Source of the DNA: Limnobaculum xujianqingii
GTDB lineage: Bacteria > Pseudomonadota > Gammaproteobacteria > Enterobacterales > Enterobacteriaceae
Assembly: GCF_013394855.1 (NCBI RefSeq)
Contig: NZ_JABMLK010000001.1
Coordinates: 2,065,501-2,129,500, forward strand
Direction of reading: 5' to 3'
Length of the DNA: 64,000 bases
The stretch's first letter is position 1. Every line of letters starts with the position of its first letter. The notes beneath the pieces are model-generated. The model was not told where the DNA came from, searched no databases, and was given only the letters and a program-made list of their open reading frames with translations. Positions 1 to 9,644 of this stretch are shown here, piece after piece. Made by a program: the position numbers and the translations under genes.

Positions 1-337
1 TGTAAGCCGTATACCAACCCGGATTTTCCAGCATATTGCGTAAAATTACCGGTGGAGTCAGTACCGCGTTATAACCCATGCCAATATAAGATTTATAGCG
101 TTGGTTTTGTGCTGCGATAGCTTTGAGCTCGGCCAATGCCTGATGTTCAGTCCGGGCATCCCCGGTTGCCGGAGGGTTTGGTAATTGAATATCCGCAGGG
201 ACAATAAACTGCGTTAACTCATCAAGACTTTTTGCTCCGATGATATCCAGCATTTGCTGGCGCTGTTCTGCGGATGGACCAATATGGCGCTCAATAAAAG
301 CTTCACCATACTCAAGCTGTTTAATAGTTCGATTCAT
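1..337 (-). CDS. gcvP: Glycine dehydrogenase (decarboxylating), P protein, N-terminal part
   Basis: Only the first 112 codons are present; the gene runs off the left edge. It encodes the PLP-dependent P protein of the glycine cleavage complex, which decarboxylates glycine and passes the aminomethyl group to lipoyl-GcvH. The N-terminus reads [20 protein letters not shown], followed by the conserved [17 protein letters not shown] segment of the family. The ATG at 337 is preceded by a strong AGGAAGG ribosome site. It is the third gene of gcvT-gcvH-gcvP, separated from gcvH by 128 bp that hold a terminator-like hairpin. Identification is firm; the catalytic lysine lies outside the window. Confidence 0.95.
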   Translation of the reverse strand, partial: MNRTIKQLEYGEAFIERHIGPSAEQRQQMLDIIGAKSLDELTQFIVPADIQLPNPPATGDARTEHQALAELKAIAAQNQRYKSYIGMGYNAVLTPPVILRNMLENPGWYTAY

Positions 338-430
338 TGGATAACCTTCCTGAATTTATTCGATAAGGCCGCCATGCCTGATACAGACTGATACCTGTGC
401 AGGAATATGGATAGCGGGAATAAAAGCAAA

Positions 431-460
431 ACGCCCTGTACTTGAGATACAGGGCGTTTT
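431..460. terminator. Hairpin between gcvH and gcvP
   Basis: The arms at 431-440 (acgccctgta) and 448-457 form a perfect 10-bp stem with a 7-nt loop. A T run follows it on the plus strand and an interrupted T run on the minus strand, so it can act in either direction. In the gcv transcript it would lower gcvP expression relative to gcvT and gcvH. Confidence 0.6.
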
Positions 461-465
461 ATCAG

Positions 466-855
466 TTACTCGTCATCCAGCGTTGCGAGGTAACCTGCAG
501 CATCCAGTAAACTATTGAGCTCATTAATATCATTGGCTCTGATTTTAAACAGCCATCCCTCGGCGTATGGCTCACTGTTAACTAATTCTGGTGCATCACT
601 CAGTTGGTCATTAACAGCAATAACTTCACCACTGAGTGGTGCATAAATATCTGAAGCAGCTTTTACCGACTCGGCAACAGCACATTCTTCACCAACAGAG
701 ATTTCATCACCCACTTCCGGGAGTTCAACAAACACCATATCACCCAACAAATGTTGAGCATGGTCAGTAATTCCAACGGTATACACACCCTCTTGCTCCT
801 CACGCACCCATTCGTGAGACGTCGCATATTTCAAATCAGCAGGTACATTACTCAT
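466..855 (-). CDS. gcvH: Glycine cleavage system H protein
   Basis: Lipoyl carrier protein of the glycine cleavage complex, shuttling the aminomethyl intermediate between P and T proteins. It has 129 residues, the usual family length. The lipoylation site is Lys65 in AESVKAASD. An upstream in-frame ATG at 867 exists, but GGAGA lies just before the ATG at 855, and that shorter start matches the conserved [11 protein letters not shown]-terminus, so 855 is preferred. It lies downstream of gcvT by about 70 bp on the same strand and is presumably co-transcribed with it. Confidence 0.97.
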   Translation of the reverse strand: MSNVPADLKYATSHEWVREEQEGVYTVGITDHAQHLLGDMVFVELPEVGDEISVGEECAVAESVKAASDIYAPLSGEVIAVNDQLSDAPELVNSEPYAEGWLFKIRANDINELNSLLDAAGYLATLDDE

Positions 856-927
856 GTCGATCTCCATTTTTATGTCTATTTTTAACTGACTCTGTTTAAT
901 TCAGTGATTCAGGATAATTAATCTGAT

Positions 928-2034
928 TTATTCTGTTGGCTCCAACAGCGATTTACCATTACGCACAAATCCGGGTTTAACTACCCGTACCGGCATTTCA
1001 CGATTGCGAATTGGCACAATAGCTATATCACCAATACCCTGTGGAACTCGCGCCAGAGCAATACTGCAACCCAACGTAGGGGAGAAGGTACCGCTGGTGA
1101 TCACACCCTGATGCTCTTTACCCGCCGCATCACAAAACATCACCGGCAGCTCATTACGCAACACACCTTTTTCAGTCATTACCAGGCCAACCAGTTTGTC
1201 AGTGCCCTGTTTACGCAGAACCTCTAATCTTGCACGACCAATAAAGTCACGATCTGCTGGCTCCCAGGCAATAGTCCAACCCATATTGGCGGCTAAAGGA
1301 GAAACCCCTTCATCCATCTCCTGACCATACAGGTTCATTCCCGCTTCCAGACGCAATGTGTCACGGGCCCCTAAACCACAAGGCTTAACGCCTTCAGCCA
1401 TCAGCTTCTGCCACCAGTCATCCAATTGGCTGGCTGGCATCATCAGTTCATAGCCCTCTTCCCCGGTATATCCGGTAGTGGCAATAAACAAATCGCCAGA
1501 CTGAACGCCAAAGAAGGGTTTCATCTGGCTAACCGCCTGACGCTGCTCTTCTGTCAGTAAGGTAGCGACTTTTTGCTTCGCCTCTGGCCCTTGTACCGCA
1601 ATTAATCCCAGATCTTCACGTACATGGATTTCGACGGCAAAGGGCCTGGCATGTTCACTAATCCACGCCAGATCCTTTTCGCGGGTAGAGGAATTCACAA
1701 TCAAGCGGAAAAAATCTTCTGTCAGAAAATAGACAATCAGATCGTCAATCACCCCAGCCGAAGCATTCAGCATTGCGCTGTACAGTGCTTTACCAGGTTG
1801 AGTTAACTTGACGACATCGTTTGCTAACAGATAACGAAGAAATTCACGGGTGTTAACGCCGTGCAAATCCACAATAGTCATATGGGATACATCAAACATA
1901 CCTGCGTGCTGACGTACGGCATTGTGTTCATCGATTTGTGAACCGTAATTCAGTGGCATCATCCAACCATGGAAATCAACCATGCGGGCGCCACAGGCGA
2001 GATGTCTATCGTACAGAGGGGTCTTATTGGTCAT
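928..2034 (-). CDS. gcvT: Aminomethyltransferase (glycine cleavage T protein)
   Basis: The T protein takes the aminomethyl group from GcvH and transfers the methylene to tetrahydrofolate, releasing ammonia. At 368 residues it is close to the enteric length of about 364. Family hallmarks visible are the N-terminal [13 protein letters not shown] region, DVSHM, the YTGEEGYE segment and [18 protein letters not shown], then the C-terminal barrel domain. The ATG at 2034 follows AGAGGA. It is the first gene of gcvTHP. No glycine riboswitch is evident in the leader, in line with enteric operons that use GcvA, Lrp and PurR instead. Confidence 0.97.
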   Translation of the reverse strand: MTNKTPLYDRHLACGARMVDFHGWMMPLNYGSQIDEHNAVRQHAGMFDVSHMTIVDLHGVNTREFLRYLLANDVVKLTQPGKALYSAMLNASAGVIDDLIVYFLTEDFFRLIVNSSTREKDLAWISEHARPFAVEIHVREDLGLIAVQGPEAKQKVATLLTEEQRQAVSQMKPFFGVQSGDLFIATTGYTGEEGYELMMPASQLDDWWQKLMAEGVKPCGLGARDTLRLEAGMNLYGQEMDEGVSPLAANMGWTIAWEPADRDFIGRARLEVLRKQGTDKLVGLVMTEKGVLRNELPVMFCDAAGKEHQGVITSGTFSPTLGCSIALARVPQGIGDIAIVPIRNREMPVRVVKPGFVRNGKSLLEPTE

Positions 2035-2580
2035 TGCGTCCTCTTTAAATACTTCAGGGTAAATCCCGTAATAAATAAATCGGGTGCCAAAAGTGGCATC
2101 TGACTTTATGTGATAATAAGTTAACGTAATTGTTAATAATTATCGCAACATGTGAACAATTGCTATGATGCAGTAGTTTTGATTCATAAACTGCGTTTTT
2201 CTGCACAGAAATCAGTATTGGTTTTATTAAAGTTCGATAGGAATCAGAGGCCGATATTTAACAATGACTTAATTAACAATTAATTAAATCCATATTCGAA
2301 TTAGATAAACTAATGATTAAACAATCAGAAGATTAGAATTTTTCATGCCTGAAGCTTAATTTACTTCTTCGTTTTTTCTGTATGCAACAGAACCCAACGC
2401 ACAGTCGGCCTTATCCCGGCATAAGGCTCAATACTTTCTGCTTTTTAGTATATGATTACGGCTATTAAACGCACCACTTTCAGCCATACATGCGTCATTC
2501 TGTCGCAATGTTGGTGACGGTTTATCAGGGAAGTGTTCGCCTCGTCATAAACGAAAATATGGGAAGTTACAGTACGTTTT
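2035..2580. other. Non-coding spacer upstream of gcvT
   Basis: This 546-bp AT-rich spacer separates the minus-strand gcv operon from a plus-strand gene. It must hold the gcvT promoter and its regulatory sites, but I could not place convincing GcvA, Lrp or PurR boxes by eye. A 7-bp stem (2408-2414 with 2421-2427) is visible without a T tract. No ORF of note. Confidence 0.5.
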
Positions 2581-4110
2581 ATGAAGAAAAAAGCTAAGGT
2601 TAGCAGACCCGCTGCCACTCAACAGTCTCTACAGCAGGCAGTGACAGAATTAATTAATGCCGGAAAAACTGAAGAAGCCTTGAAAAAAATTCAGGTCCGG
2701 CTGATGTTCGCCCCTAAGGACATCTGGTTTTTACAGGAAGCTGCGCGTCTTTACCGTCGTAGTGGAAAACTGGATGAAGCTGAACGCTATTACTTGCGTG
2801 TGTTGGCCGTGGACCCGCACAATCTCGGTTCATTAAACGGCTTAGGTCTTACCTACTATGACCGTGAAGACTTTGCTAATGCCGAAAAATACTATCAGGT
2901 GGCGCTATCCGTACTGCCATCCTATGCAGGCTGCCGCAATAACTACGGCATTATGCTACATAAAATAGACCGCTATCAGGAAGCCGCCGAACAGTATCAG
3001 TTAGCTTTAGAATCCGATCCAAACCATCTGGAAGCACGATTTGGGTTAAGTTCAGTATTGGCCCATATGCAACAGTTAGAACCTGCAGCTGAACATATGC
3101 GCCGCCTTTTAGAACTCTCTCCACAAGATGCCCGAACTCAAAACACCTTAAGCATGGTTTTAATGCAACAAGGAAATTTTGAACAGGGTTGGGAACTCTA
3201 CCGTAGTCGTTACAGCAAAAATAATTACCACCGTTTTGTTAATCTGCCATCAATTAACCGCCCCTATTGGGAAGGTGAGGACCTGACCGGAAAAGCTATT
3301 CTGGTACATCCGGAACAGGGAATGGGAGATGAAATACAATTTTGCCGCTTCGCTACTCGTCTGAAGTAGGAGAAAGGTGCATCCGCAGTTTATCTGATGT
3401 GCCGCCCGGCGCTGTATGCTCTGATGCAATCTCTGCCCAATATCGACGGTGTTATCGTATTAGATAACGACAATCCAGCCACATTGCCGGAGTTTGACGT
3501 TTGGAGTTTGCTGTTAGACTTACCGCGACATTTTGTTAACAGTCAGGACCCTTTTGCCCTGCAACCACCTTATGTCTTTGCTCCCTCTCAAATACCAGAA
3601 CAATGGCGCTTGCCTGCGGAGAATTCCCGTCGTTTACGTGTAGGTTTGGTATGGAAAGGTTCATCTCAGCACGCCAACGATCGCAACCGTTCTTTGGCCA
3701 GTTTATCAGTACTGCATCCATTATGGTCAGTACCTGATATTGAATGGGTCAGTTTGCAGAAGGGAGAAGGCGAAGACGAAGCCATTAATGCACCAGCAGA
3801 GTTTCCTATTCTGGCCTTAGGGCATCAGGTAACCAATTATGAGGATACTACGGCAATTATCGGGCAGTTGGATCTGGTGATTACCGTTGATACTTCCGTT
3901 GCTCATCTTGCCGGAGCCATGAATAAACCATGTTGGGTCATGCTCCCTGCTTTTGCCATTGACTGGCGGTGGATCAAAGGGCAGGAAACCTCACCCTGGT
4001 ATCCAGCTATGCGCCTATTCCGTCACAATGATGAAAAATCGTGGCCTGAAGTGATTGGACGAATTCGCGACGCCTTAGTCCAGTGGCATGATCAACAAAC
4101 TAAGGCCTAA
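2581..4110 (+). pseudogene. TPR-repeat glycosyltransferase-like gene interrupted by an amber codon
   Basis: The reading frame is continuous from 2581 to 4110 except for one in-frame TAG at 3367-3369; it would otherwise encode about 509 residues. The first part has several tetratricopeptide repeats (roughly residues 15-210; for example the LDEAERYYLRVLAVDPHN unit). The second part resembles the GT-B/heptosyltransferase-like domain that follows TPRs in large bacterial proteins, with LVWKGSSQHANDRNRSL and ITVDTSVAHLAGAMNKP. The most economical origin is CAG to TAG, as a glutamine would fit there. Codon use and frame are intact on both sides, so inactivation is recent, suppressed, or a sequence error. 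The natural substrate is unknown. Confidence 0.75.
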
Positions 4111-4136
4111 TCACCCAATATAACGCTGGCAACGCC

Positions 4137-5345
4137 CTATAATGGGCTTGCCAGCCAGTCTGGTAAATCGCGCAATCCCATCGCCTGATGAACCAGATGA
4201 GGTTTTACCCCCGGCAACGTATCTGCCAGTTTAAGTCCGACATCCCGAAACAGTTTTTTCGCCGGATTATCGCCATCAAACAGATCGCGAAAGCCCTGCA
4301 TTGCCGCCAGCATCATTACTGCGCTCTGCTTACGACTGCGTTCATACTTTCGCAAATAGAGATAATTACCTAAATCTTTACCCTGCTTCTGTAAGCGACG
4401 AATCTCTTCTATCAGACAGGCTGCATCCATAAAGCCAAGATTAACGCCCTGCCCGGCCAAAGGATGGATGGTATGTGCCGCATCACCAATCAGTGCCAGT
4501 CGGTGAGCAGCAAAACTGCGCGCATAACGAGCCGTTAAAGGAAATATGGCTCTGTCACTGACTACCTGACAGCGTCCCAGACGATTATCAAATGCAATGC
4601 CAAGTTGATGGTTAAACTGCCGCTCATCCATATGTTTCATTTGTTCGGCTTTTTCTGGCGGTAATGACCAGACAATTGAGCACAAATCTGATTGCCATAG
4701 CGGCAGGAAAGCCAGAATTCCGTCACCATGAAACACCTGACGAGCACAATGTTGATGAGGTTCATCGGTGCGAATAGTTGCCACCAAAGCATGATGACCG
4801 TAATCACGAAATGTCAGAGGAATATCGGCATGTTGGCGCACCCATGAATTAGCGCCATCAGCACCAACAACCAGGCGACCACTCAACATTCGCCCGTCTT
4901 CCAGAGTGATAAAGGCTTCATTTTCGCCTCTGACCACCTGTTTAAGTCGGGCAGGTGCCAGCAAAGTAATATCACCACTGCTATTAGCTTTATCCCACAG
5001 AGCTTTATGAATCACATCATTTTCTATGATATGCCCCAGGTGGGTATAACCGTAATCTTCCGCTTTAAAAGCAATGCGACCAAAGCTGTCCCGATCCCAA
5101 ACGTCCATAGCGGAATAAGGGCTCAGGCGTAAAGCTTCAATACCTTTCCATACGCCGAGATAATCCAGAAAACGTTCACTGGCAGCATTAATCGCAGAAA
5201 CCCTAAGGCTTGGATCGGTAGACAGAGATTCATCAGGCAATTGATTTTCAACAATAGCAATACGCAGGCCGCTACCCTGTAATCCACAGGCCAGAGAGAG
5301 TCCAACCATGCCGCCACCGGCAATAACTACATCATAAGAGTGCAT
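4137..5345 (-). CDS. ubiI: FAD-dependent 2-octaprenylphenol hydroxylase, ubiquinone synthesis
   Basis: Flavoprotein monooxygenase (VisC) that hydroxylates C5 of the ubiquinone ring in the cytoplasmic Ubi complex. It has 402 residues. The FAD-binding GGGMVGLSLACG fingerprint is at residues 10-21, the DG motif is seen in VVGADGANSWVR, and the GD motif in LIGDAAHTIHPLAGQG. The ATG at 5345 follows AGGAC. It lies 11 bp downstream of ubiH in the ygfB-pepP-ubiH-ubiI order of enterics. UbiI, UbiH and UbiF are paralogues; assignment as UbiI rests on position and on the close match to the enteric sequence. Confidence 0.93.
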   Translation of the reverse strand: MHSYDVVIAGGGMVGLSLACGLQGSGLRIAIVENQLPDESLSTDPSLRVSAINAASERFLDYLGVWKGIEALRLSPYSAMDVWDRDSFGRIAFKAEDYGYTHLGHIIENDVIHKALWDKANSSGDITLLAPARLKQVVRGENEAFITLEDGRMLSGRLVVGADGANSWVRQHADIPLTFRDYGHHALVATIRTDEPHQHCARQVFHGDGILAFLPLWQSDLCSIVWSLPPEKAEQMKHMDERQFNHQLGIAFDNRLGRCQVVSDRAIFPLTARYARSFAAHRLALIGDAAHTIHPLAGQGVNLGFMDAACLIEEIRRLQKQGKDLGNYLYLRKYERSRKQSAVMMLAAMQGFRDLFDGDNPAKKLFRDVGLKLADTLPGVKPHLVHQAMGLRDLPDWLASPL

Positions 5346-5356
5346 GAACGATTGTC

Positions 5357-6538
5357 CTATCGTTTAACCCAGCCAAGGGTTCTGTGCGCTAAAGGCAGCC
5401 GGAGTAACTCACAGCTGTCCATGGCCATTAATCCAAGATTTCTTGCCACTATCAGTGGCCCGTAACGATTAGCAAACAGGTGAATCAAGCCGTCCGTCAG
5501 GCCAATGGTTGCCTGCTGATCCGGCTGGCGGCGCTGGCTGTAACGGCGTAAAACGCCATAACTGCCTGGATCTTCCTGCTGTTCAACCGCCTGCGATAAT
5601 GTCTCGGCCAGCGACATCACATCGCGCAGCCCTAAATTAAACCCCTGTCCGGCAATAGGATGCACCGTTTGTGAAGCATTGCCAACCAGAACCAGCCGAT
5701 GGCTGACCGACTGGCGTGCAGTACGTAAACGTAGTGGATAACTGGTCCGCTGCCCTGCCGAAACAATTTCTCCCAATCGCCAGCCAAACACCTGCTGTAG
5801 CTGTTTAACAAAGGTTTGGTCATCCCATGCCATAGCATGCTGTTGTTGAGCCTGTTCCATACACCACACCAGCGACATACGCCCTTTTGACATAGGCAGT
5901 AATGCTACTGGCCCCTGAGGCGTAAAACGCTCAAAGGCTTTTCCCTGATGGGGTAAAGCGGTAGTAACATTCGCAATCAGAGCTATTTGCTGATAATCCT
6001 CTTCACTCCACTCCATACCCAGCGAGGTAGCCACCGAGGAGAAAGAGCCATCTGCCGCCACTAAAAGCGCAGCCGATAAGTTCTGACCATTATCTAATGT
6101 TACCTGAATCCGGGAGATATCACGTTGGGTTTCAACGACTTTAGCCGGGCAGTGCAATGTAATATTTGATGCCTTTTTCAGCAGCGAAAACAGTCGATTA
6201 CCAACATCGTGCAGTTCCACTACCTGGCCTAATGCAGGCAGAGCATAATCATCAGCCCGCAATGTTACCATGCCGCTATGACCACGCTCAGTCACCAGCA
6301 CTGTTTTAATTGCTGTTGCACAATCAGCCAATGTTGACCAAATACCAACGCGAGCCAGTTGCTGACAGGTTCCCTGAGCCAGTGCAATAGCACGAGCGTC
6401 AAACCCCGGGTGCTCCGCATTTTCCGGCAGTACTGCTTCGACTAAATCAATATGAATACGGCCTTTGCTCAGCGTTGACAGCGCTAAAGCCAGCGTTGCT
6501 CCCGCCATGCCTCCGCCAACAATAATCACTGAGTTCAT
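5357..6538 (-). CDS. ubiH: 2-octaprenyl-6-methoxyphenol hydroxylase, ubiquinone synthesis
   Basis: Second FAD-dependent aromatic hydroxylase of the ubiquinone pathway, acting at ring C1. It has 393 residues with the N-terminal dinucleotide-binding motif VGGGMAGATLALAL, the ADGSFSSVA (DG) motif and LVGNASQTVHPIAGQGFNLG. In the last motif Asn replaces the usual Asp of GD, as is common in UbiH. Its ATG at 6538 overlaps the pepP stop by 4 bp (ATGA), which suggests translational coupling. It is followed directly by ubiI. Confidence 0.93.
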   Translation of the reverse strand: MNSVIIVGGGMAGATLALALSTLSKGRIHIDLVEAVLPENAEHPGFDARAIALAQGTCQQLARVGIWSTLADCATAIKTVLVTERGHSGMVTLRADDYALPALGQVVELHDVGNRLFSLLKKASNITLHCPAKVVETQRDISRIQVTLDNGQNLSAALLVAADGSFSSVATSLGMEWSEEDYQQIALIANVTTALPHQGKAFERFTPQGPVALLPMSKGRMSLVWCMEQAQQQHAMAWDDQTFVKQLQQVFGWRLGEIVSAGQRTSYPLRLRTARQSVSHRLVLVGNASQTVHPIAGQGFNLGLRDVMSLAETLSQAVEQQEDPGSYGVLRRYSQRRQPDQQATIGLTDGLIHLFANRYGPLIVARNLGLMAMDSCELLRLPLAHRTLGWVKR

Positions 6539-7854
6539 TGTCGTGCTCCTGCCATTAAAGCTTCAATATCATCCGGATCTTTCACTACGCCTGCCGTCAG
6601 AATTTCACAACCCTGTTTGGTAATCAAAATATTATCTTCAATACGAATACCAATACCGCGGAATCTGGCTGGTACATCCGCATCAGGTGCGATATACAGT
6701 CCGGGTTCTACGGTCAGTATCATTCCCGGAGCCAACAGACGGTCGCGAGTGGAAGAACCGTAGTTACCCACATCATGAACATCCAGTCCCAGCCAGTGAC
6801 TCAGGCCATGCATATAAAAGCGCTGATGAACCTTATCCGCCATCAGTTGTTCCACATCACCTTCCAGTACACCAGCTTCCACCAGCCCTTGTAACATAAT
6901 GCGGATCACTTGTTCATTGGCATCACGAATACTGCGTCCGGCGGTGAGCAACGAAATGGCTTTATATTGAGAAGCTAATACGATGTCATAAATAGTGCGC
7001 TGTGCCGGACTAAATTTACCGTTAATCGGGAAAGTACGAGTGATATCACCAGCATAGCCATAGTATTCGCATCCGGCATCGATCAGTACTAAATCGCCAT
7101 CTTTCAGCGGTGACTCATTTTCCGTATAGTGAAGAATACAACCATTTTCCCCACCGCCAACAATGGTGTTATAAGCTGGATAGCGGGCACCGTGACGGGT
7201 AAACTCATGGTGAATTTCAGCCTCAAGGTGATATTCAAACATGCCGGGACGGCATCGTTCCATTGCTCTGGTATGGGCTTTAGCGGTAATTTCACCCGCT
7301 TTGCGCATGACAACGATTTCTTCTGGTGATTTAAACAGACGCATTTCATGCAGCCACGGACGCCAGTCCGTCATAGTTGCCGGTGCACGTAAGTTCTGGC
7401 GGCTGCCGTTACGTAAAATATCCAGCGCCATAAACACGATGCTATCCGCATAGTCATACTGTCCCTGAGCGTGGTACACCACATCAAGGCCGTTAAACAG
7501 CAAATGAAGCTGTTGATGGATATCGTCATAAGGCAGAGCACGATCGACACCCAGTTTTTGCGGGGCGGCATCCTGCCCCAGGCGACGACCAAACCAGGTT
7601 TCCGCATTTAAATCACGTACCCGATTAAACAACACGCTGTGGCTGTGGGTTTCATCGCTTTTAATTAACACTAACGCCGCTTCAGGCTCATTAAATCCAG
7701 TGAGATACCAGAAATCGCTATTCTGACGGAAAGGATATTCTGAATCAGCACTGCGGGTTCTTTCCGGCGCAGCAAAAATAATCGCCGCGCTCCCGGATGC
7801 CATCTTAGAGAGTAGAGCCTGACGGCGGCGCTGGAATTCAGATAACGTAATCAT
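6535..7854 (-). CDS. pepP: Xaa-Pro aminopeptidase P
   Basis: Mn-dependent peptidase that removes N-terminal residues preceding proline. It has 439 residues. The N-terminal creatinase-like domain is followed by the pita-bread catalytic domain, whose metal ligands lie in LIDAGCEYYGYAGDITRTF (two Asp), HGLSHWLGLDVHDVG (His), LTVEPGLYI (Glu) and RGIGIRIEDN (Glu). All five ligands are present. It overlaps ubiH by 4 bp. In E. coli pepP follows ygfB closely; here a 0.9-kb repeat block separates them, so pepP may need its own promoter. Confidence 0.96.
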   Translation of the reverse strand: MITLSEFQRRRQALLSKMASGSAAIIFAAPERTRSADSEYPFRQNSDFWYLTGFNEPEAALVLIKSDETHSHSVLFNRVRDLNAETWFGRRLGQDAAPQKLGVDRALPYDDIHQQLHLLFNGLDVVYHAQGQYDYADSIVFMALDILRNGSRQNLRAPATMTDWRPWLHEMRLFKSPEEIVVMRKAGEITAKAHTRAMERCRPGMFEYHLEAEIHHEFTRHGARYPAYNTIVGGGENGCILHYTENESPLKDGDLVLIDAGCEYYGYAGDITRTFPINGKFSPAQRTIYDIVLASQYKAISLLTAGRSIRDANEQVIRIMLQGLVEAGVLEGDVEQLMADKVHQRFYMHGLSHWLGLDVHDVGNYGSSTRDRLLAPGMILTVEPGLYIAPDADVPARFRGIGIRIEDNILITKQGCEILTAGVVKDPDDIEALMAGARQ

Positions 7855-7921
7855 AGTTGCTGTCCTTTCGCGTTCGGATTGATGAAAATTTTATGGGACT
7901 GTTGCAAATTGCCACGGAGTC

Positions 7922-7981
7922 CAGCCGAAAGACCGGTTGTACTTTAGATCAGAGAACGTCGGGCTTGACCCTCTGATGAAC
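7922..7981 (+). repeat. R1 element, 5'-truncated copy (R1-1)
   Basis: A partial copy that keeps the inter-hairpin segment with the gtactttag core and the second hairpin, whose arms are CAGAG and CTCTG. The same stem is GGAGGG/CCCTCC in the next two copies. Its first hairpin is lost. It is the first of three R1 units in a row. Confidence 0.7.
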
Positions 7982-8007
7982 TTCTTTTGCTGTTAGCTGT
8001 TTTGGAT

Positions 8008-8108
8008 ATTCCGGCCGTAAAAGCAGTGTTGCTCATATCATCTTTGTGCTCGGCCGGAAGACCGTCTGTACTTTAGTTTGGAGGGCGTCGGGCTTGGCCC
8101 TCCGATTA
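8008..8108 (+). repeat. R1 element, short form (R1-2)
   Basis: This short copy of about 100 bp has hairpin 1, TTCCGGCCG (8009-8017) pairing with CGGCCGGAA (8051-8059), and a compact hairpin 2, GGAGGG (8080-8085) with CCCTCC (8098-8103). It lacks the long inner stem seen in full copies. It is nearly identical to the first two thirds of the next copy, so this pair looks like a recent tandem duplication. Confidence 0.85.
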
Positions 8109-8136
8109 ACATTTCTTACTATTGGCTACTGTGGAT

Positions 8137-8290
8137 ATTCCGGCCGTAAAAGCAGTGTTGCTCATATCATCTTTGTGTTCGGCCGGAAGACCATCTGTAC
8201 TTTAGTTTGGAGGGCGTCGGGCCTAGTCAGCCTAGGGGCGCTCCGGCAGCTAAAGCTGCTACGACCCCAACGGCAGCCTCTCCCTCCGAT
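8137..8290 (+). repeat. R1 element, long form (R1-3)
   Basis: A full-length copy. Hairpin 1 is TTCCGGCCG (8138-8146) with CGGCCGGAA (8180-8188). The outer stem of hairpin 2 is GGAGGG (8209-8214) with CCCTCC (8282-8287). The inner stem is GCAGC-TAAA-GCTGC, where other copies have TTGGC-NNNN-GCCAA. The inner-stem difference is fully compensatory. Confidence 0.85.
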
Positions 8291-8343
8291 TAGCAATGCT
8301 AACTGCCAACCAAACATTTCATTCGGGAATTTAATATTTATAT

Positions 8344-8455
8344 TTTGCCCTTTGCCCTTTGCCCTTTGCCCTTTGCCCTTTGCCCTTTGCCCTTTGCCCT
8401 TTGCCCTTTGCCCTTTGCCCTTTGCCCTTTGCCCTTTGCCCTTTGCCCTTTGCCC
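8344..8455. repeat. Tandem heptamer array, 16 perfect copies of TTTGCCC
   Basis: Sixteen uninterrupted, identical copies of TTTGCCC (112 bp) lie between two dispersed-repeat blocks in the ygfB-pepP spacer. Their perfect identity implies recent expansion or frequent slippage, so copy number probably varies between isolates. Open frames through it are a by-product of the unit length and are not called as genes. Confidence 0.97.
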
Positions 8456-8479
8456 TTCAGGTTAAAGCATCCGAATGTT

Positions 8480-8740
8480 GCCGAAGGAAGACCAGAGGCA
8501 GCACGAACCGCATGGATGCGGTGAGAGGCATAGCGACGCCGGGAGCGGCTCTATGCCGGTGCGTTAAGCCTCTGGGCTGACTGAGGTTGCCGCCGCAACG
8601 CGGCGGTCAACAGTCGGCTGCGTTGGCGCGGGGAGTGCAGAGGGGCGTTCGCCCTAACGCCCCTTTGCTCGACGCAAACACCCTTGCCGAGATAGCCACA
8701 ACACCTAAAGCGGCGAAACTTACACTTGATCAAACATTCA
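8480..8740 (+). repeat. R2 element, copy B
   Basis: A dispersed element of about 250 bp sharing constant segments with 39555-39777. Stems visible: ACCGC (8507-8511) with GCGGT (8518-8522) around loop ATGGAT; GGCATAG (8527-8533) with CTATGCC (8551-8557); a long middle hairpin centred on 8596; and GCAGAGGGGCGTT (8637-8649) with AACGCCCCTTTGC (8656-8668) around loop CGCCCT. The loops match copy A but the arms differ in a paired manner. Confidence 0.8.
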
Positions 8741-8778
8741 AACAACGACTTCTGGAGCCACAAAACGTGCATCAAAAA

Positions 8779-9348
8779 TTAATGCAATGTCGGTTTCCCC
8801 GCTGCCGGAACCCCCGTCCCAACAAACTCGTTATGACACAACATCGCCGCCATTCTCACATATTCATGAATCTCTGCCAGCGAGCGTTCCAGCTCATCCT
8901 GGTCTTCATCTTCTTCATACCTCAACTGAGCAATATTACGCAGATCGTCAATCGCTTCGCCGGTTTCCCCTTTTACTTGCGCCAGCTTAGGCTGCATCAT
9001 GCCTAGTCCCAGCAAGAAATGGTTAACCCAACCTGACAGAGCATCAATACGTTCAAAAACTGAGCTTTCGTCATCGGGTACCATTAGGTCAAAGTCAAAA
9101 CCTTCATCTTCCAGATCTTGTTTGGTCACATCGTATAATTGCGTCACCATATCCTTCAGTGGATAACCAAACGCGATACCTTCATTGGTCAAATCATGGA
9201 CCATCACTGTCCAGCTACTATCATTGCTGCCACCGCACAGTAAGCCACTAATCAGGCCATGCATTTCTGATGCAGTCATCCCGATATGATGTTGTGTCAA
9301 CGTTGTATTCAGTGTTTGATAAGAGGGAAGCGTGTTCTCGGTCATCAT
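8779..9348 (-). CDS. ygfB: YgfB/YecA family protein (UPF0149)
   Basis: A 189-residue acidic alpha-helical protein of the UPF0149 family, with the conserved [22 protein letters not shown] and [22 protein letters not shown] segments. Its molecular role in enterics is not settled. The start could be 9348 or 9345 (two adjacent ATGs); neither has a strong ribosome site. It heads the ygfB-pepP-ubiH-ubiI group on the minus strand and is divergent from zapA. The repeat block begins directly after its stop codon. Confidence 0.93.
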   Translation of the reverse strand: MMTENTLPSYQTLNTTLTQHHIGMTASEMHGLISGLLCGGSNDSSWTVMVHDLTNEGIAFGYPLKDMVTQLYDVTKQDLEDEGFDFDLMVPDDESSVFERIDALSGWVNHFLLGLGMMQPKLAQVKGETGEAIDDLRNIAQLRYEEDEDQDELERSLAEIHEYVRMAAMLCHNEFVGTGVPAAGKPTLH

Positions 9349-9644
9349 GAATGATTCACCACCATAGGTAAGGTCAGATAAGTTAGCGCTATGCTACCAC
9401 CAACCGCAGATCCGATTCCATAAAAGGCATAAATCTTAAGTACTTTCTCCCTGCACTTGTCAGGAGAATATCTATCTTTTAATCATAGTCCGAAGGTACC
9501 GCCCCACACAAAGCGATAGTTTGGTATAATGGCCGTAGTTTGTTAGATTAGTGATATCTGTTTTATTTATTCGTCTCTTAGTTGATTGGGTCCCCCGGGT
9601 TTTCCATACAAAGAGCACAGGTCGAAATTCGGCAGGAAGGTGAC

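Noticed and set aside
2035..2580. Glycine riboswitch upstream of gcvT
   Set aside because: I could not find the conserved tandem aptamer cores. Enteric gcv operons are generally protein-regulated.
4125..4155. Terminator between the TPR gene and ubiI
   Set aside because: The stem is good (gctggcaa / ttgccagc) but overlaps the ubiI 3' end and has no T tract, so I did not list it as a terminator.
7922..8456. Possible CRISPR array from repeated units
   Set aside because: The R1 units are about 130 bp apart with internal hairpins and differing lengths, and the heptamers have no spacers. No cas gene is nearby.
8046..8580. Open frames of 139 and 73 codons encoding repeated FALCPLP units
   Set aside because: They run through the heptamer array and R1/R2 repeats. 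The 7-bp unit has no stop in any frame, so the frames are compositional artefacts.
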